Assembly: GCA_964344035.1 (NCBI GenBank)
Contig: CAYFLK010000038.1
Location: forward strand, 1 to 36,633
Source: UBA1014 sp964344035
GTDB lineage: Bacteria; SAR324; NAC60-12
Length of the DNA: 36,633 nucleotides
Direction of reading: 5' to 3'
Part shown: one piece after another, positions 8,742 through 18,500 of the stretch
Layout: each line of letters opens with the position of its first letter
How positions within the stretch are numbered: the first letter of the stretch is position 1
Position numbers and translations under genes: made by a program
The notes under the pieces: generated by a model
What the model was told of the DNA's origin: nothing
The model's database searches: none
Seen by the model: the letters and a program-made list of their open reading frames with translations, nothing else

Positions 8742-9833
8742 ATGGGACTGGCAGTTGGGATTGTCGGATTACCGAATGTGGGCAAATCCACCTTGTTCCG
8801 CGCGCTTACCCGGATGCAGGCAGACGCAGCCAACTACCCTTTCTGCACCATCGAACCGAACGTTGGTATCGTGCCCATCCGCGATTCCCGTTTGCAGCGC
8901 CTGTCGGAACTGACAAAACCGCTCAGAACGATCCCTGCCACCCTGAAAGTCGTTGACATCGCCGGACTGGTTGAGGGCGCCAGCCGGGGCGAGGGACTGG
9001 GCAACCAGTTTCTCAGCCACATCCGTCAAGTGCAGGCCATCGCCCACGTTGTCCGTTGTTTTGAGAATGACAATGTGGCACATGTCAAAGGCGGTTCAGA
9101 CCCACCCGCGGATGTGGAAATCGTGCAGACTGAGCTGCTCCTTGCGGACCTGGCTCAACTGGAAAGGAAAATGGAACGGCTTACGCGCCAGGCAAAGGGA
9201 GACCGAGAAGCCGCCGCTTCCCTTTCTGTCTATGAACGCATGCATGAACACCTGGCCGCGGGACTGCAGGCCTCTACACTTTCTATGTCCTATGAACAAC
9301 GAAGCCTGCTGAAGGAACTAGACCTGTTGACCGCAAAACCCATGTTCTATGTTGCCAACATCTCTGAGCAGGATTTGGAAAAACCCGGGCGCTTTTTGGG
9401 AGCTTTACAGGAACTTGCTCATGGGGAGGGACGTGAAGTGACGCCGATTTGCGCACAGCTGGAATCGGAATTGAGTGAAATGGAGGAATCAGAGGCGGAC
9501 ACATTTCTTCATGAAATGGGAATAGAGCATTCCGGACTCGACCAGGTGATTTTCACCGGGCACCGGCTGCTGAACCAGATCACCTACTTCACCGCCAGTG
9601 CTCCTGAAGTGCGGGCCTGGGACATTCCTTGGGGAACACAGGCGTCTTCCGCGGCTGGAAAGATCCACACTGATTTTGAAAGAGGATTCATCCGTGCAGA
9701 AGTTTACCATTACAATGATATCCTGGAACTGGGATCGGAATCCGCGGTAAAGGATGCCGGCCGGCTGCGTCTGGAAGGGCGCGATTATGTAGTGCAGGAC
9801 GGCGACGTCTTGCATTATCGTTTCAACGTTTGA
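8742..9833 (+). CDS. ychF: redox-sensitive GTPase/ATPase YchF (Obg-like)
   Basis: P-loop NTPase of the translation-factor class that binds ribosomes and hydrolyses ATP in preference to GTP in studied members. In 363 residues one sees the P-loop GLPNVGKST at 9-17, the G3 region 'DIAGLVEGASRGEGLGNQF', the altered base-recognition motif N-I-S-E in place of NKxD (typical of YchF, explaining relaxed nucleotide choice), and a C-terminal TGS domain ending 'DYVVQDGDVLHYRFNV'. Length is normal. Downstream a terminator-like hairpin separates it from rpsF. Confidence 0.96.
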   Translation: MGLAVGIVGLPNVGKSTLFRALTRMQADAANYPFCTIEPNVGIVPIRDSRLQRLSELTKPLRTIPATLKVVDIAGLVEGASRGEGLGNQFLSHIRQVQAIAHVVRCFENDNVAHVKGGSDPPADVEIVQTELLLADLAQLERKMERLTRQAKGDREAAASLSVYERMHEHLAAGLQASTLSMSYEQRSLLKELDLLTAKPMFYVANISEQDLEKPGRFLGALQELAHGEGREVTPICAQLESELSEMEESEADTFLHEMGIEHSGLDQVIFTGHRLLNQITYFTASAPEVRAWDIPWGTQASSAAGKIHTDFERGFIRAEVYHYNDILELGSESAVKDAGRLRLEGRDYVVQDGDVLHYRFNV

Positions 9834-9850
9834 CCCAAGAGGTCATTGTC

Positions 9851-9879
9851 AGGGCGGGTTTCAGACCCGGCCCTTTTCC
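9851..9879 (+). terminator. rho-independent terminator after ychF
   Basis: A GC-rich hairpin (AGGGCGGGT, short loop, ACCCGGCCC with one bulge) followed by TTTTCCTT lies 18 bases after the ychF stop and before the S6 gene. It probably ends the L25-pth-ychF transcript, though some read-through into rpsF is possible because no separate rpsF promoter is obvious. Confidence 0.6.
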
Positions 9880-9918
9880 TTGCTCGCACAGCGGGCTTTA
9901 TCCGAAAGGAAGAACAAC

Positions 9919-10455
9919 ATGCAAGGATACGAAACTGTTTTCATAACCCATCCTGATCTTTCTGAAGACGAACTCTCCGGAGCTCTGAACAAACTGAAAG
10001 AAAGCATCACCAAGAACTCCGGCGAACTGGTCAAGGAATTAGTCTGGGGCCGCCGACGCTTGGCTTACCAAATCGCCAACCAGAACTTCGGCATTTACCA
10101 TGTCTGGTATCTAACCGGTGATCAATCCATGCTTGATGAACTGCAGCGGCAGTTCAACTACAGCGATCAGATACTACGCTACCAGACTATCAAAGCAGAA
10201 GACCTGGAAGCAGAAGCATCGTTTTTCCTCGAACTGAAGAATATACAGGATGCCGCCGCGGCCAAAAAAAGAAAACCTGTCATCCCTGTCCATGAAAGCG
10301 GCAGTGAAAAACACCTGGAAGAAACTGAAAAAGACACTGAGCGTGTATCTGAAGATCATTCAGAGGAGGAGGAAATTGTCCCCGAGTTGGATGCCTCAGA
10401 AACAGAATCGGAAACTGCGTCTGAACCGGATGCTGAACCAGCAGAAGTTGAATAA
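9919..10455 (+). CDS. rpsF: 30S ribosomal protein S6 with long acidic tail
   Basis: Binds 16S rRNA together with S18 in the platform of the small subunit. The start is the ATG at 9919, which has AAGGAAG six bases before it; an in-frame upstream ATG-like start would add 13 unrelated residues. The S6 domain runs from 'GYETVFITHPDLSED' through 'RRRLAYQIANQNFGIYHVWY' to 'QILRYQTI' (about residues 3-90). After it comes a tail of about 80 residues, first basic (AKKRKPVIP) and then very rich in Glu, Asp and Ser. Total length is 178, against 95-135 for most S6 proteins. It heads the rpsF-rpsR-rplI cluster. Confidence 0.94.
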   Translation: MQGYETVFITHPDLSEDELSGALNKLKESITKNSGELVKELVWGRRRLAYQIANQNFGIYHVWYLTGDQSMLDELQRQFNYSDQILRYQTIKAEDLEAEASFFLELKNIQDAAAAKKRKPVIPVHESGSEKHLEETEKDTERVSEDHSEEEEIVPELDASETESETASEPDAEPAEVE

Positions 10456-10520
10456 TCTTTTGGGGGTTTGCTTTTTTTACAAGACCTTCATATTACATCA
10501 GCACTGCAAAAAAGGAAGAT

Positions 10521-10859
10521 ATGGCACGCAAAAAGAAAAAAATGAAAATGCGGAGGCATCGGATTCCCACCAGTATTCTCCTGCGACGAAAGCAAAAATC
10601 ATGTCCTTTCAAGGAAGCCGGGATTGACCGCATCGACTACAAGGATGTGGAAATGCTCAAATCATATGTGACAGAAGGCGGGAAAATCGTTCCCAGCAGA
10701 ATCTCAGGAGTCTCCGCACCCTATCAGCGCAAACTTCAACTGGCCATTAAGCGTGCGCGGAACCTGGCCCTGCTTTCATACACCAGCGGATATGTCCCCC
10801 AATCGGAATCGTCCCCGCACCGTTACAACCAAAACCATAGACGAAGAGAGGCAACGTGA
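10521..10859 (+). CDS. rpsR: 30S ribosomal protein S18
   Basis: Partner of S6 in the small-subunit platform. The 112-residue protein has a very basic N-terminus (ARKKKKMKMRRHRIP), the conserved core 'CPFKEAGIDRIDYKDVEML', and 'GKIVPSRISGVSAPYQRKLQLAIKRARNLALLSY'-type S18 sequence split over residues 52-88. It is longer than the usual 75-90 residues because of the basic N-terminus and a hydrophilic C-terminal extension of about 25 residues. Its stop codon overlaps the L9 start (GTGA), implying coupled translation. Confidence 0.94.
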   Translation: MARKKKKMKMRRHRIPTSILLRRKQKSCPFKEAGIDRIDYKDVEMLKSYVTEGGKIVPSRISGVSAPYQRKLQLAIKRARNLALLSYTSGYVPQSESSPHRYNQNHRRREAT

Positions 10860-11434
10860 AGCTGATTCTCACTGAAGACGTCCCCAATCTTGGTTCCTTG
10901 GGGGACACGGTGGAAGTTAAATCCGGGTATGGAAGGAATTATCTAATCCCCCAGGGAAAGGCACTGCTGGCCGGGAACCGTGCATCAAAGGAACTTCAGC
11001 ACCGCCTGCATTACCTGGAAAAAATGCGTGCAGGAAAAATAGCCCTTGCCCGTGAACAGGCAGAGAAAATTCAGGCATTGACCCTGGAAGTGGTGCGTAA
11101 GGCCGGTCCGGGAGGCAGGCTGTTCGGTTCAGTTACAAATCGGGACCTGCTGAATTTGTTAAGTGCACACGGCCATGAATTTGAGCGCCGCGCGGTGTCG
11201 CTGCTCAGCCCGATCCGTAACGTCGGCAGCCATGAATTCTCCGTCAAGGTCCACAGTGAAGTAAAAATTGATCTGCAGGTGAAAGTGATCGGTGAGGTCG
11301 ATGCCGCCAAGGAAATCCCGGTGGAGGAAACGGCTGAAGAACAATCGGCAGAACCCACTGCAGAGAAGTTGCCGGAAAACGAAATCACATCAGATGAGGA
11401 ATCAGGACCGAAGATTGCGGAAAATGATGACTGA
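10856..11434 (+). CDS. rplI: 50S ribosomal protein L9 with acidic tail
   Basis: Large-subunit protein that binds 23S rRNA near the L1 stalk and helps maintain reading frame. The 192-residue product starts at a GTG overlapping the rpsR stop. The N-terminal domain shows 'MKLILTEDVPNLGSLGDTVEVKSGYGRNYLIPQGKA' in pieces over residues 1-36, then the connecting helix, and the C-terminal domain with 'GRLFGSVTNRDL' and 'HSEVKIDLQVKVIGE'. A further 45-residue acidic tail follows, absent from typical L9 (about 149 residues). A protease-resistant role or a binding role for the tail cannot be told from sequence. Confidence 0.94.
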   Translation: MKLILTEDVPNLGSLGDTVEVKSGYGRNYLIPQGKALLAGNRASKELQHRLHYLEKMRAGKIALAREQAEKIQALTLEVVRKAGPGGRLFGSVTNRDLLNLLSAHGHEFERRAVSLLSPIRNVGSHEFSVKVHSEVKIDLQVKVIGEVDAAKEIPVEETAEEQSAEPTAEKLPENEITSDEESGPKIAENDD

Positions 11435-11559
11435 TGCAACTGCTGGGAGGAAACACATGTTCTCCCTGCGTGATGAAAAAGTGGTTTAGAGGCTAGGGGG
11501 CGGGCAGTGGAACAGCCCCCCCGGCCTTCAAAGCATCAAACCCGTCTTTCATCATTCAG

Positions 11560-11605
11560 TGTTCCGCTCCCCTCACCCTAACCCTCTCCCCCGGAAGAGG
11601 GAACA
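11560..11605. repeat. dispersed intergenic repeat (CCCTCACCCTAACCCTCTCCC type)
   Basis: The gap between rplI and dnaB holds a sequence widely seen between genes of many bacteria, with inner arms CCCTCT / AGAGGG and outer arms TGTTCC (11560-11565) / GGAACA (11600-11605). A second hairpin, GGGGGC (11496-11501) / GCCCCC (11515-11520), lies 60 bases earlier and may end the ribosomal-protein transcript, though no T-run follows it. Confidence 0.5.
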
Positions 11606-11626
11606 GCATTCATCATTCCATTGCCC

Positions 11627-13045
11627 ATGCCTTCCGCAAAAACCACACAAAACAAACAGCCCCCGCTGAAACCTCCCTCAGACTTCCGTGGGTCCTCCAG
11701 TGCGGATCATGAAACTCTGCTTCCCCATGACCGTATGGCTGAACAGGCAGTGCTGGGCGCAGTTATAATACGTAATGCCACGCTGCAGAAAATCAGCGAC
11801 ATTCTCCGTGTGGAAGATTTCTTTTCCCTCGCCCACCGTCACATCTACGAAGGGATGATTGAACTGTATGATCAGGATTCCCCGGTTGACGAACTCACGC
11901 TTTCACGGCATTTAACCGACCAGAAAAAACTCGAACAAGTGGGAGGGATCGATTACCTCCTCGAGTTGTCCCAAACCACCCCTGTCGCAGAAAACGCCGA
12001 GGTTTATGCCCAGATAGTCCGGGAAAAAGGGCAGCTTCGCGACATCATCACCACCGCGCAGAAGATCGCGCAGCAGGGTCAGGAAGGGACTGAAAACATC
12101 AGCGATTTTATTGCCGATGCAACCGAACAGTTGCGCTCCATTGATTCCCGTTTCCGGCAGGAACATTACACTCCGCTGAAGCAGGTGCTGCTTTCCCAGT
12201 TTGAGAAGCTTGAACAGCTTTCAGACCAGCCTCAGCATATCACGGGGGTCGCGACCGGGTTCAGTGAGCTTGATGAACTTACACGTGGGCTGCAGCGCAG
12301 CGACCTCATCATCATCGCCGCCAGACCTTCCATGGGAAAAACCGCACTCGCGATGAACATGGGGCTCCACGCGGCAGTGCATTCCAGAATCCCTGTCCTC
12401 ATCTTCAGCCTGGAAATGCCGAAAGAACACATTGCCATGCGGTTGATCTGCAGCGAGGCCAGGGTGAACAGCAAGAAGATGTGGATTGGAAACCTGGATC
12501 AGGACGATTGGGACAAGCTCCTGGAAGCAACAACCCGCATGATGGAAGCTCCTCTGCTGATTGACGACCAATCCGGCATCACCCCCAATTACATCCGCAA
12601 AGTAACGCGGCAAGCAAAAGAGGAATATCCGGAACTCGGAATGGTGATTGTTGATTACCTGCAACTGATGCAGGGAAACCGCAGGCAAAATTCACGTGAA
12701 CAGGAAATCGCGGACATTTCCCGCTCCATGAAGGCGCTGGCAAAGGAATTTAACCTCCCTGTTGTAGCCCTTTCCCAGTTGAACCGTGACCTTGAAAGGC
12801 GTGCGGACAAGCGTCCAATGATGTCTGACCTCCGTGAATCCGGCGCTCTTGAACAGGATGCGGACCTGATATTTTTCATCTACCGGGATGAGATTTACAA
12901 CCCTGAAAGCGAGGACAAGAAGATTGCCGAAATCAACCTGGCAAAACACCGCAACGGTGAAATCGGCTCCCGCCGGCTTGCATTCATCGGCGAATACACA
13001 AAATTTGCCGATTTGTCTCTGAGAAGAGATATCCAGCTGCACTGA
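11627..13045 (+). CDS. dnaB: replicative DNA helicase DnaB
   Basis: Hexameric 5'-3' helicase that unwinds the chromosome at the replication fork. From the ATG at 11627 the product is 472 residues. The N-terminal primase-interacting domain begins 'AEQAVLGAVIIRNATLQKI', and the RecA-like C-terminal domain has Walker A ARPSMGKT at 232-239, Walker B 'GMVIVDYLQLMQG' and the helicase segment 'LSQLNRDLERRADKRPMMSDLRESGALEQDADL' in pieces. The first 35 residues are Pro/Ser/Lys-rich and variable. A TTG six bases upstream is less likely. The ribosome binding site is weak. It follows rplI, a common bacterial order. No intein is present. Confidence 0.95.
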   Translation: MPSAKTTQNKQPPLKPPSDFRGSSSADHETLLPHDRMAEQAVLGAVIIRNATLQKISDILRVEDFFSLAHRHIYEGMIELYDQDSPVDELTLSRHLTDQKKLEQVGGIDYLLELSQTTPVAENAEVYAQIVREKGQLRDIITTAQKIAQQGQEGTENISDFIADATEQLRSIDSRFRQEHYTPLKQVLLSQFEKLEQLSDQPQHITGVATGFSELDELTRGLQRSDLIIIAARPSMGKTALAMNMGLHAAVHSRIPVLIFSLEMPKEHIAMRLICSEARVNSKKMWIGNLDQDDWDKLLEATTRMMEAPLLIDDQSGITPNYIRKVTRQAKEEYPELGMVIVDYLQLMQGNRRQNSREQEIADISRSMKALAKEFNLPVVALSQLNRDLERRADKRPMMSDLRESGALEQDADLIFFIYRDEIYNPESEDKKIAEINLAKHRNGEIGSRRLAFIGEYTKFADLSLRRDIQLH

Positions 13046-13063
13046 TGCATTAGGGAGCAACCG

Positions 13064-14050
13064 ATGTTGAGCGCGGAAGAACTGCAAACGGAATTTGCGG
13101 AGATGCTGGCAACACCTGAACTGGAGAGGAGGGCAGTCGTACCGGTCCCACCCAGCCTGCCGACTCCCTGCTTCCCCGACATTATCGCCGCGCTGCTCAG
13201 CACATGCATGCAGCGTGAATGGGGTGAATTGAATGAACGTGGGCGCAATTTCCTCAAATGGATATCTGTTAAGGCGGAATCCATTGATATCCTCGTCCCT
13301 GAGGATTCAGAACCGCAAACACGCGGTTTTGAACTGTTGGCCATTGACCGGGAAGGAAACGGTTTCGGCAAGATCTCGGCGCAAAGCCAGGAATTGAACA
13401 TCCCCTCAGTGCTCTTCCGTTTCGCCACCCTGATTGCCACCTTCCTCACGGTTAGACTGCTGCGAACACGGATGGAGACTGACGGGAACCCGGCCCCTTC
13501 ACTGATATTCACCCAAAACGTGGATGGAGAATATCTGAACTACCCCCGTGCGCTGCAAAACCTGCTGCAGCTGTTTCCGGAGTCACAGCACATGTTTCAC
13601 TTTGAAGTCAGTGAACATCTGACGGAAGATTACGTTTCCACCATCCGCAGCCTTGCCAGGGACTTGGGAATCCGGTTTGTACTCGATGATACAAACAAGA
13701 TGGATGCACAGGTGCATCAGGAACTTCTGGACCTCGCGGACTGGATCAAGATTGATTTTCAAGCCACCACCATCATCGAAAAACGTCTGCTCGCCGGAGA
13801 CGGGGAGCAGATACTGCTGCACCTTGAACTTTATGCGCACGGCGCCGGTTCCCCGGTCATCGTCTTTGAGGGTCTCGGAGACGACTCCCCCTTGAAGACC
13901 TTTTTACAGGAACGCTGGAAAACTCCCCAAACCGCCATCTATCAACAAAGCCGGGAACGACTCCCGATTCCTCCATGGGACCGATATTTCGGTTTGATCC
14001 AGGATTATCATCAGGAAGAACAGGGGCTTTTTTACAAGGGGCTGATCTAA
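13064..14050 (+). CDS. degenerate EAL-domain-like protein
   Basis: A 328-residue soluble protein 18 bases after dnaB, with GGGAG eight bases before its ATG. The C-terminal half resembles the EAL fold of cyclic-di-GMP phosphodiesterases: FEVSEH at 180-185 (place of the ExTE strand), then 'LGIRFVLDDTNKMD' with D208-D209 (the DDFG strand), KID at 229-231, and 'VIVFEGLGD' with E269 (the EGVE strand). But the E-A-L triplet itself is not seen, DDFG has become DDTN, and EGVE has become EGLG. A catalytic phosphodiesterase is therefore unlikely; a nucleotide sensor or protein-binding role is more plausible. The N-terminal 150 residues match nothing I recognise. The EAL assignment rests on motif order only. 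Confidence 0.6.
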   Translation: MLSAEELQTEFAEMLATPELERRAVVPVPPSLPTPCFPDIIAALLSTCMQREWGELNERGRNFLKWISVKAESIDILVPEDSEPQTRGFELLAIDREGNGFGKISAQSQELNIPSVLFRFATLIATFLTVRLLRTRMETDGNPAPSLIFTQNVDGEYLNYPRALQNLLQLFPESQHMFHFEVSEHLTEDYVSTIRSLARDLGIRFVLDDTNKMDAQVHQELLDLADWIKIDFQATTIIEKRLLAGDGEQILLHLELYAHGAGSPVIVFEGLGDDSPLKTFLQERWKTPQTAIYQQSRERLPIPPWDRYFGLIQDYHQEEQGLFYKGLI

Positions 14051-14055
14051 CAGGA

Positions 14056-14127
14056 AATCTGAATGCGGAAACAGGAATGAGGAACAGCGATTGGAGAATG
14101 AGGAATGGCGGAATCTGAATGCGGAAA
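14056..14127 (+). repeat. 16-base direct repeat before the VCBS lipoprotein
   Basis: AATCTGAATGCGGAAA occurs at 14056-14071 and again at 14112-14127, 56 bases apart, with GAATGAGGAA-like units between. The second copy lies inside the predicted start of the lipoprotein gene. Confidence 0.7.
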
Positions 14128-15445
14128 GACCTACCCGGGCGGACACACAGGTCCGCCCCTGAAGCCCGCAATCCAATATACCACTACTGCGATCTGGATC
14201 ATCGTGGTTTTACTGCTCCTGCAGTTTTCCGGATGCAATTCTACTTCACTGAGCGAGGACAGCTCATCATCTCCTTCAAGTGTTTCCGGAACAGTGTTTG
14301 AAAATCCGCTGGAATATGACGCGGGGGGAAACCCGACCACCATGGTTGAAGGGGATTGGGACAGCGACAATCTCACCGACTTGATGTTAGTCAATCCGCG
14401 CAAACAATCCGGAACACTTTCCACGGAGAACGGCGCGTTGACCCGTTTTTTGCGACAGTCTTCGGGCGCCTTCCTCTTCACGGATAAATCCGAACTCAAG
14501 CCGGCTACTGCGCAATGGAGGCAGCATCTGCTTGCCGCGGACTTCACCGGGGACAATCAGACCGACCTGGTGGTCACTCTTACAGGCCAGGACAACATCA
14601 CGCTTCTGCTCAACTCGGCGGGCACATTTTCTGATAACAGCAGCACAAGCGTGGGCGACGTTCCCGTTCATCTCGCCGCCGGAGACTGGAACAGCGACAA
14701 CTACACCGACATCAGCGTGGTCAATCGGGGCGGAGCCACTGTCAGTATTTTGCTGAATGACAACGGTTCCGGCGCTTTCACCACCAGCCAGACCCTGACC
14801 GTTGGCGCAACTCCCCTAAAAGCCGTCACCGGGGACTGGGATAAAGACAGCGACACTGACCTGGCCGTACTTTCCTCCGCGGACAACCAGATCGGCATCT
14901 GGATCAATACCGGCGGATCATTTTCCAAAAATGCCTCACAACCGGCTCAGACCGGTGATTCGCCCAGAGACCTGATCAGCGGGGACTGGAATTGTGACGA
15001 CCTCCTGGATCTTGCGGCGAGTAATTTCGGCAGCAACACGCTTTCCCTGTATTACGGCAACGGCGACGGAACCTTTTCCGGACCAAGTTCACTCGTCACC
15101 GGAATAGGACCTGTCAGCATTGATACAGCAGATTTCAACCAGGACAACCTCTCTGATTTCGTGGTGGCACATCGCTTCTTTTTCAGCACTTCCAGCATGT
15201 CTCACCTCACCGGTGATTTCGGACTGCTTCTCAGTCAATCGAAAAACGGAAGCGGGCAAGTCAGTTATGCCGATGTGGCATTGTTTGCCTCTACCACCGC
15301 TCCGGACGGTTCCCCGCCAGCGGACGTTAAAATCATGCAGGCCGACAATGACAGCAAACTGGATGTCCTGCTTACCCTCCCGGTTCATCAAAAACTGTCT
15401 GTACTCTCCGGGAAAACCTACAGCGGTCAACTCGTCTGCCCCTGA
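14105..15445 (+). CDS. VCBS/FG-GAP repeat lipoprotein
   Basis: A 446-residue predicted lipoprotein. After a hydrophobic stretch ('AIWIIVVLLLLQ') comes a lipobox FSGC with Cys44, then a Ser-rich linker and six to seven FG-GAP/VCBS-type repeats such as 'GDWNSDNYTDISVVN', 'GDWDKDSDTDLAVLS' and 'GDWNCDDLLDLAASN'. Such repeats fold into beta-propeller blades with Asp-rich calcium loops and mediate adhesion or protein contact outside the cell. The first 20 residues are encoded by intergenic repeat DNA (a direct repeat and a palindrome at 14137-14158), so the true start is uncertain and may lie nearer the hydrophobic segment. It sits between the EAL-like gene and a second, larger FG-GAP protein, probably of related function. 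Confidence 0.75.
   Translation: MAESECGKTYPGGHTGPPLKPAIQYTTTAIWIIVVLLLLQFSGCNSTSLSEDSSSSPSSVSGTVFENPLEYDAGGNPTTMVEGDWDSDNLTDLMLVNPRKQSGTLSTENGALTRFLRQSSGAFLFTDKSELKPATAQWRQHLLAADFTGDNQTDLVVTLTGQDNITLLLNSAGTFSDNSSTSVGDVPVHLAAGDWNSDNYTDISVVNRGGATVSILLNDNGSGAFTTSQTLTVGATPLKAVTGDWDKDSDTDLAVLSSADNQIGIWINTGGSFSKNASQPAQTGDSPRDLISGDWNCDDLLDLAASNFGSNTLSLYYGNGDGTFSGPSSLVTGIGPVSIDTADFNQDNLSDFVVAHRFFFSTSSMSHLTGDFGLLLSQSKNGSGQVSYADVALFASTTAPDGSPPADVKIMQADNDSKLDVLLTLPVHQKLSVLSGKTYSGQLVCP
14137..14158. repeat. dispersed palindrome (GGGCGGAC family)
   Basis: GGGCGGAC, six-base loop, GTCCGCCC. The same arms recur at 23186-23235. Here it falls inside the predicted N-terminus of the lipoprotein gene, encoding Gly-Gly-His-Thr-Gly-Pro. 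Confidence 0.75.
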
Positions 15446-15567
15446 TTTCCAATCCAAATCCCGAAGCCTCCGCGGCTGCCGGAAAGACCCGCTGTAAGGC
15501 CTGGCTTTTGCACAAACCCTGTGGAATTCCTGATCCGTAATTCCAAGTTCCTTTCCGCGGCATTTCA

Positions 15568-18500
15568 ATGAATTTCCGTCAAAGTTCTCCGGGCAGGGCC
15601 CACCGCTTCAATGTCTGGTTTTACCTAAGCTGGTTTTTCCTGCTGGTTTATCCCCTACACCACGTTTCCGCACAGACCGAAACCTTCCCGATCTACCAAT
15701 GGGACCGCCAGTATTATGCAAAAATAGAAGGCGAACAACGCTTGCTTTACGTTCGCGGGTTTGCGCGCAGCCAAATGCAGTTCAAGGACATTGACGGAGA
15801 CGGCAAAGAGGACCTGCTGATCGGCAAAGCTGATGGCCGGCTGGCTTTCTTCCGTAACGCAGGGACCGAATCCGATCCACGGTTCCTGCTGGAAACCGAG
15901 GATTTCCTCGTTATTCATGAAGAACGAGATGCAAACCAGCAGCTTCTGTACTCCGAAAGAATTGTGGATGTAGGAGAAAACGCCGTCCCGGAACTTGTGG
16001 ATATTGACGGTGACGGGGACCTGGATCTGTTTGTCGGTTCCGGAGACGGACAGATATTTTACTACGAAAACCGCGGCAACAGGCTTTTGCCCAAGTTTTT
16101 CCGGGTCACCCCGATTTACATGAATTTGAATTTTAATGGAAACAGCGTCCCGCGGTTCGCGGATTTGAATGGTGACCGCGCGCTGGATATGGTGGTTGGT
16201 ACAAAAGCCGGGAAGGTCAACATTTTTTTCAATTCCGGACTTCCCACCAATGCCCTTTTCTGTCCTGCGTACGATCCTCTCTACCCTCCGGATCCGCGCT
16301 GCCGCTATCAACCCGTTACACTAGAGGATATCTCCCCACTCGGCGATGCCACCCCGGCGCTGGTCGATTGGGACCAGGATGGGGACCAGGATGTGGTCAT
16401 CGGCAAATCAAATGGGAAACTGCATTTCTACTGGAACAGGGGGACTCCAATCGAACCACGGTTTGAACTGTTAACCAGCAATTTCCAGTTCATTGATTCA
16501 GGCGGTTTTGCCGCACCGGTATTTCATGACCTGAACCACGACGGATACCCGGAACTGTTCATAGGCACCACCACTTCAAACATTGTCTATTATGAAAACA
16601 GGGAAGTGGTGTTCGACCGCTTGAAACAGATCAAATCCCTCGATCTGACTCAGATCGCCTCAACTGACACTCCGAGTCAGGTCCTTGAAGCCGCGTGCAA
16701 GCAGTTGCGCGGATTGCCCGAATGCCTGATCCCGCTCACCCAGGCACTTGACGTTCCTCCGGAAGTGAAGATAGAGAAAGTTGAGCAGCTTATATCCTAC
16801 CTGGTGCGTACTGACGTCAGCCTCAATCCCGCGCAAACTGCTGAAACCGCGGGAGATGAAACCACCAAAATCAAAACACCCAAACTGCAGGCCAATGTTA
16901 AAACTGCTGATGAAACCGCCACAACGGAGGATGAGCCCGTTGATGAAACTGCGCGGGAGGATAAACCAGCAAGTGAACAACAGGAAGCCGGGCCTGCTGA
17001 ACCGGAAAAAATGATCACCCGCAACCAGCTCTGGTTGAACACAAGGAATTTTCTTGAGTTGGCGAGGTTGAATGGAAGCGAACGTCACAGCGCCCCCACC
17101 TCCGGAGACTGGAACAAGGACGGCAAAGCTGACCTGATGCTGGGCAGCCAGTCCGGAAGGATTTACGCCTACACAAACCAGGGTGAGAAAGTTCCCGACT
17201 GGGTCCCCCTCGAACTGCCCGTGCTGCTCCCCAACCAGAGACGTTACAGCGCTCCAGCGCTTGGCGACATTGACGGGGATGAAGACCTGGACCTGGTGGT
17301 CGGCAACCGCCAGGGTCGTCTTGAACTGCTGAAAAACGAGGGGTCCGTAGAAAAACCTGACTGGGTGGTAACTGATGTAAACCTCGCACAAATCGATGTC
17401 GGAAGTTATAGTGTGCCCGTACTTTTGGACGCGGACAGGGACGGTGATCTCGATTTATTTGTGGGAAACAGCCGCGGACTGGTCATCTTCTATGAAAACC
17501 AGGGCTCAAAGCAGGAATCGCGCTTCATTTTGCGAAGCACTCGTTTCGCCGGTGCGGTGGTAAAGGGACACGCATCACCGGCCTTCTTCGCCTGGAACGA
17601 AGACGAGAACATGGATCTTGTGCTCGGAAACCGTGAAGGACTAATTAGCCTCCACGTGCATCTTTCCAGGTCGGTTTTGAAAGGCTGGAAACAGGAAGCT
17701 GAGATGTGGCAGGAACTGCGGGCTTCGGGTTTCAGTTCCCCGCACTTCACTGATCTGAACGGGGACGGTCAAGTCGACCTGCTGATAGGGGACGAAGAAG
17801 GCAACCTGCTGCTGTGGAATAACGGTGGAGTTATAAAACAGGAGGAAATCACTCCCGACGAAACCGTCTTGACTCAGAACATAATTGAAGAAGAGCCATT
17901 AGCCGAAGAAGAGGAGCCCTTCACAGAAGTGGTGGCGGAAGCCCCCGGCATTCCGGAAGCAGCTGCATTCGACCCGGTTTTTGAACTGGTCACCCGTGAT
18001 TACGGCGGTCTGCGCCTTGGCAAGCGGGCTGTGCCGGCGTTTCTTGACACCGACGGAGATGGTGATCTGGACCTGATAGTGGGGAATCATGCCGGACAGC
18101 TCAAACACTTCCTCCGTGAAAGCGGCACGGAAACCGAACAATGGCTGCTTGAAACCGAACAGTACCTTGATTATCGCGGCGGCAGGAATGCCGCACCGGT
18201 GTTTGCCGATCTCGATGGAGACGGCGACAAGGATCTGCTTGTCGGCAATGAACGTGGAAACATAAACTACTGGGAAAACCAGGGCGACACGGAAGTCCCG
18301 GATTTCATCCCCAACCCAACCCCTTTCATTGGGGTGACCGGCGGGAGAAATTCGATACCTTCCGTCATCGACCTCAACAATGACGGGAAGAACGACCTGC
18401 TGATTGGGAATTTCCTTGGACAGATGCGCTATTATGTACAGAAACCGAATGGAGAGATCGCCCATTTTCAGCTCCACCTGAGGCAGTTTCTCAACCTCGA

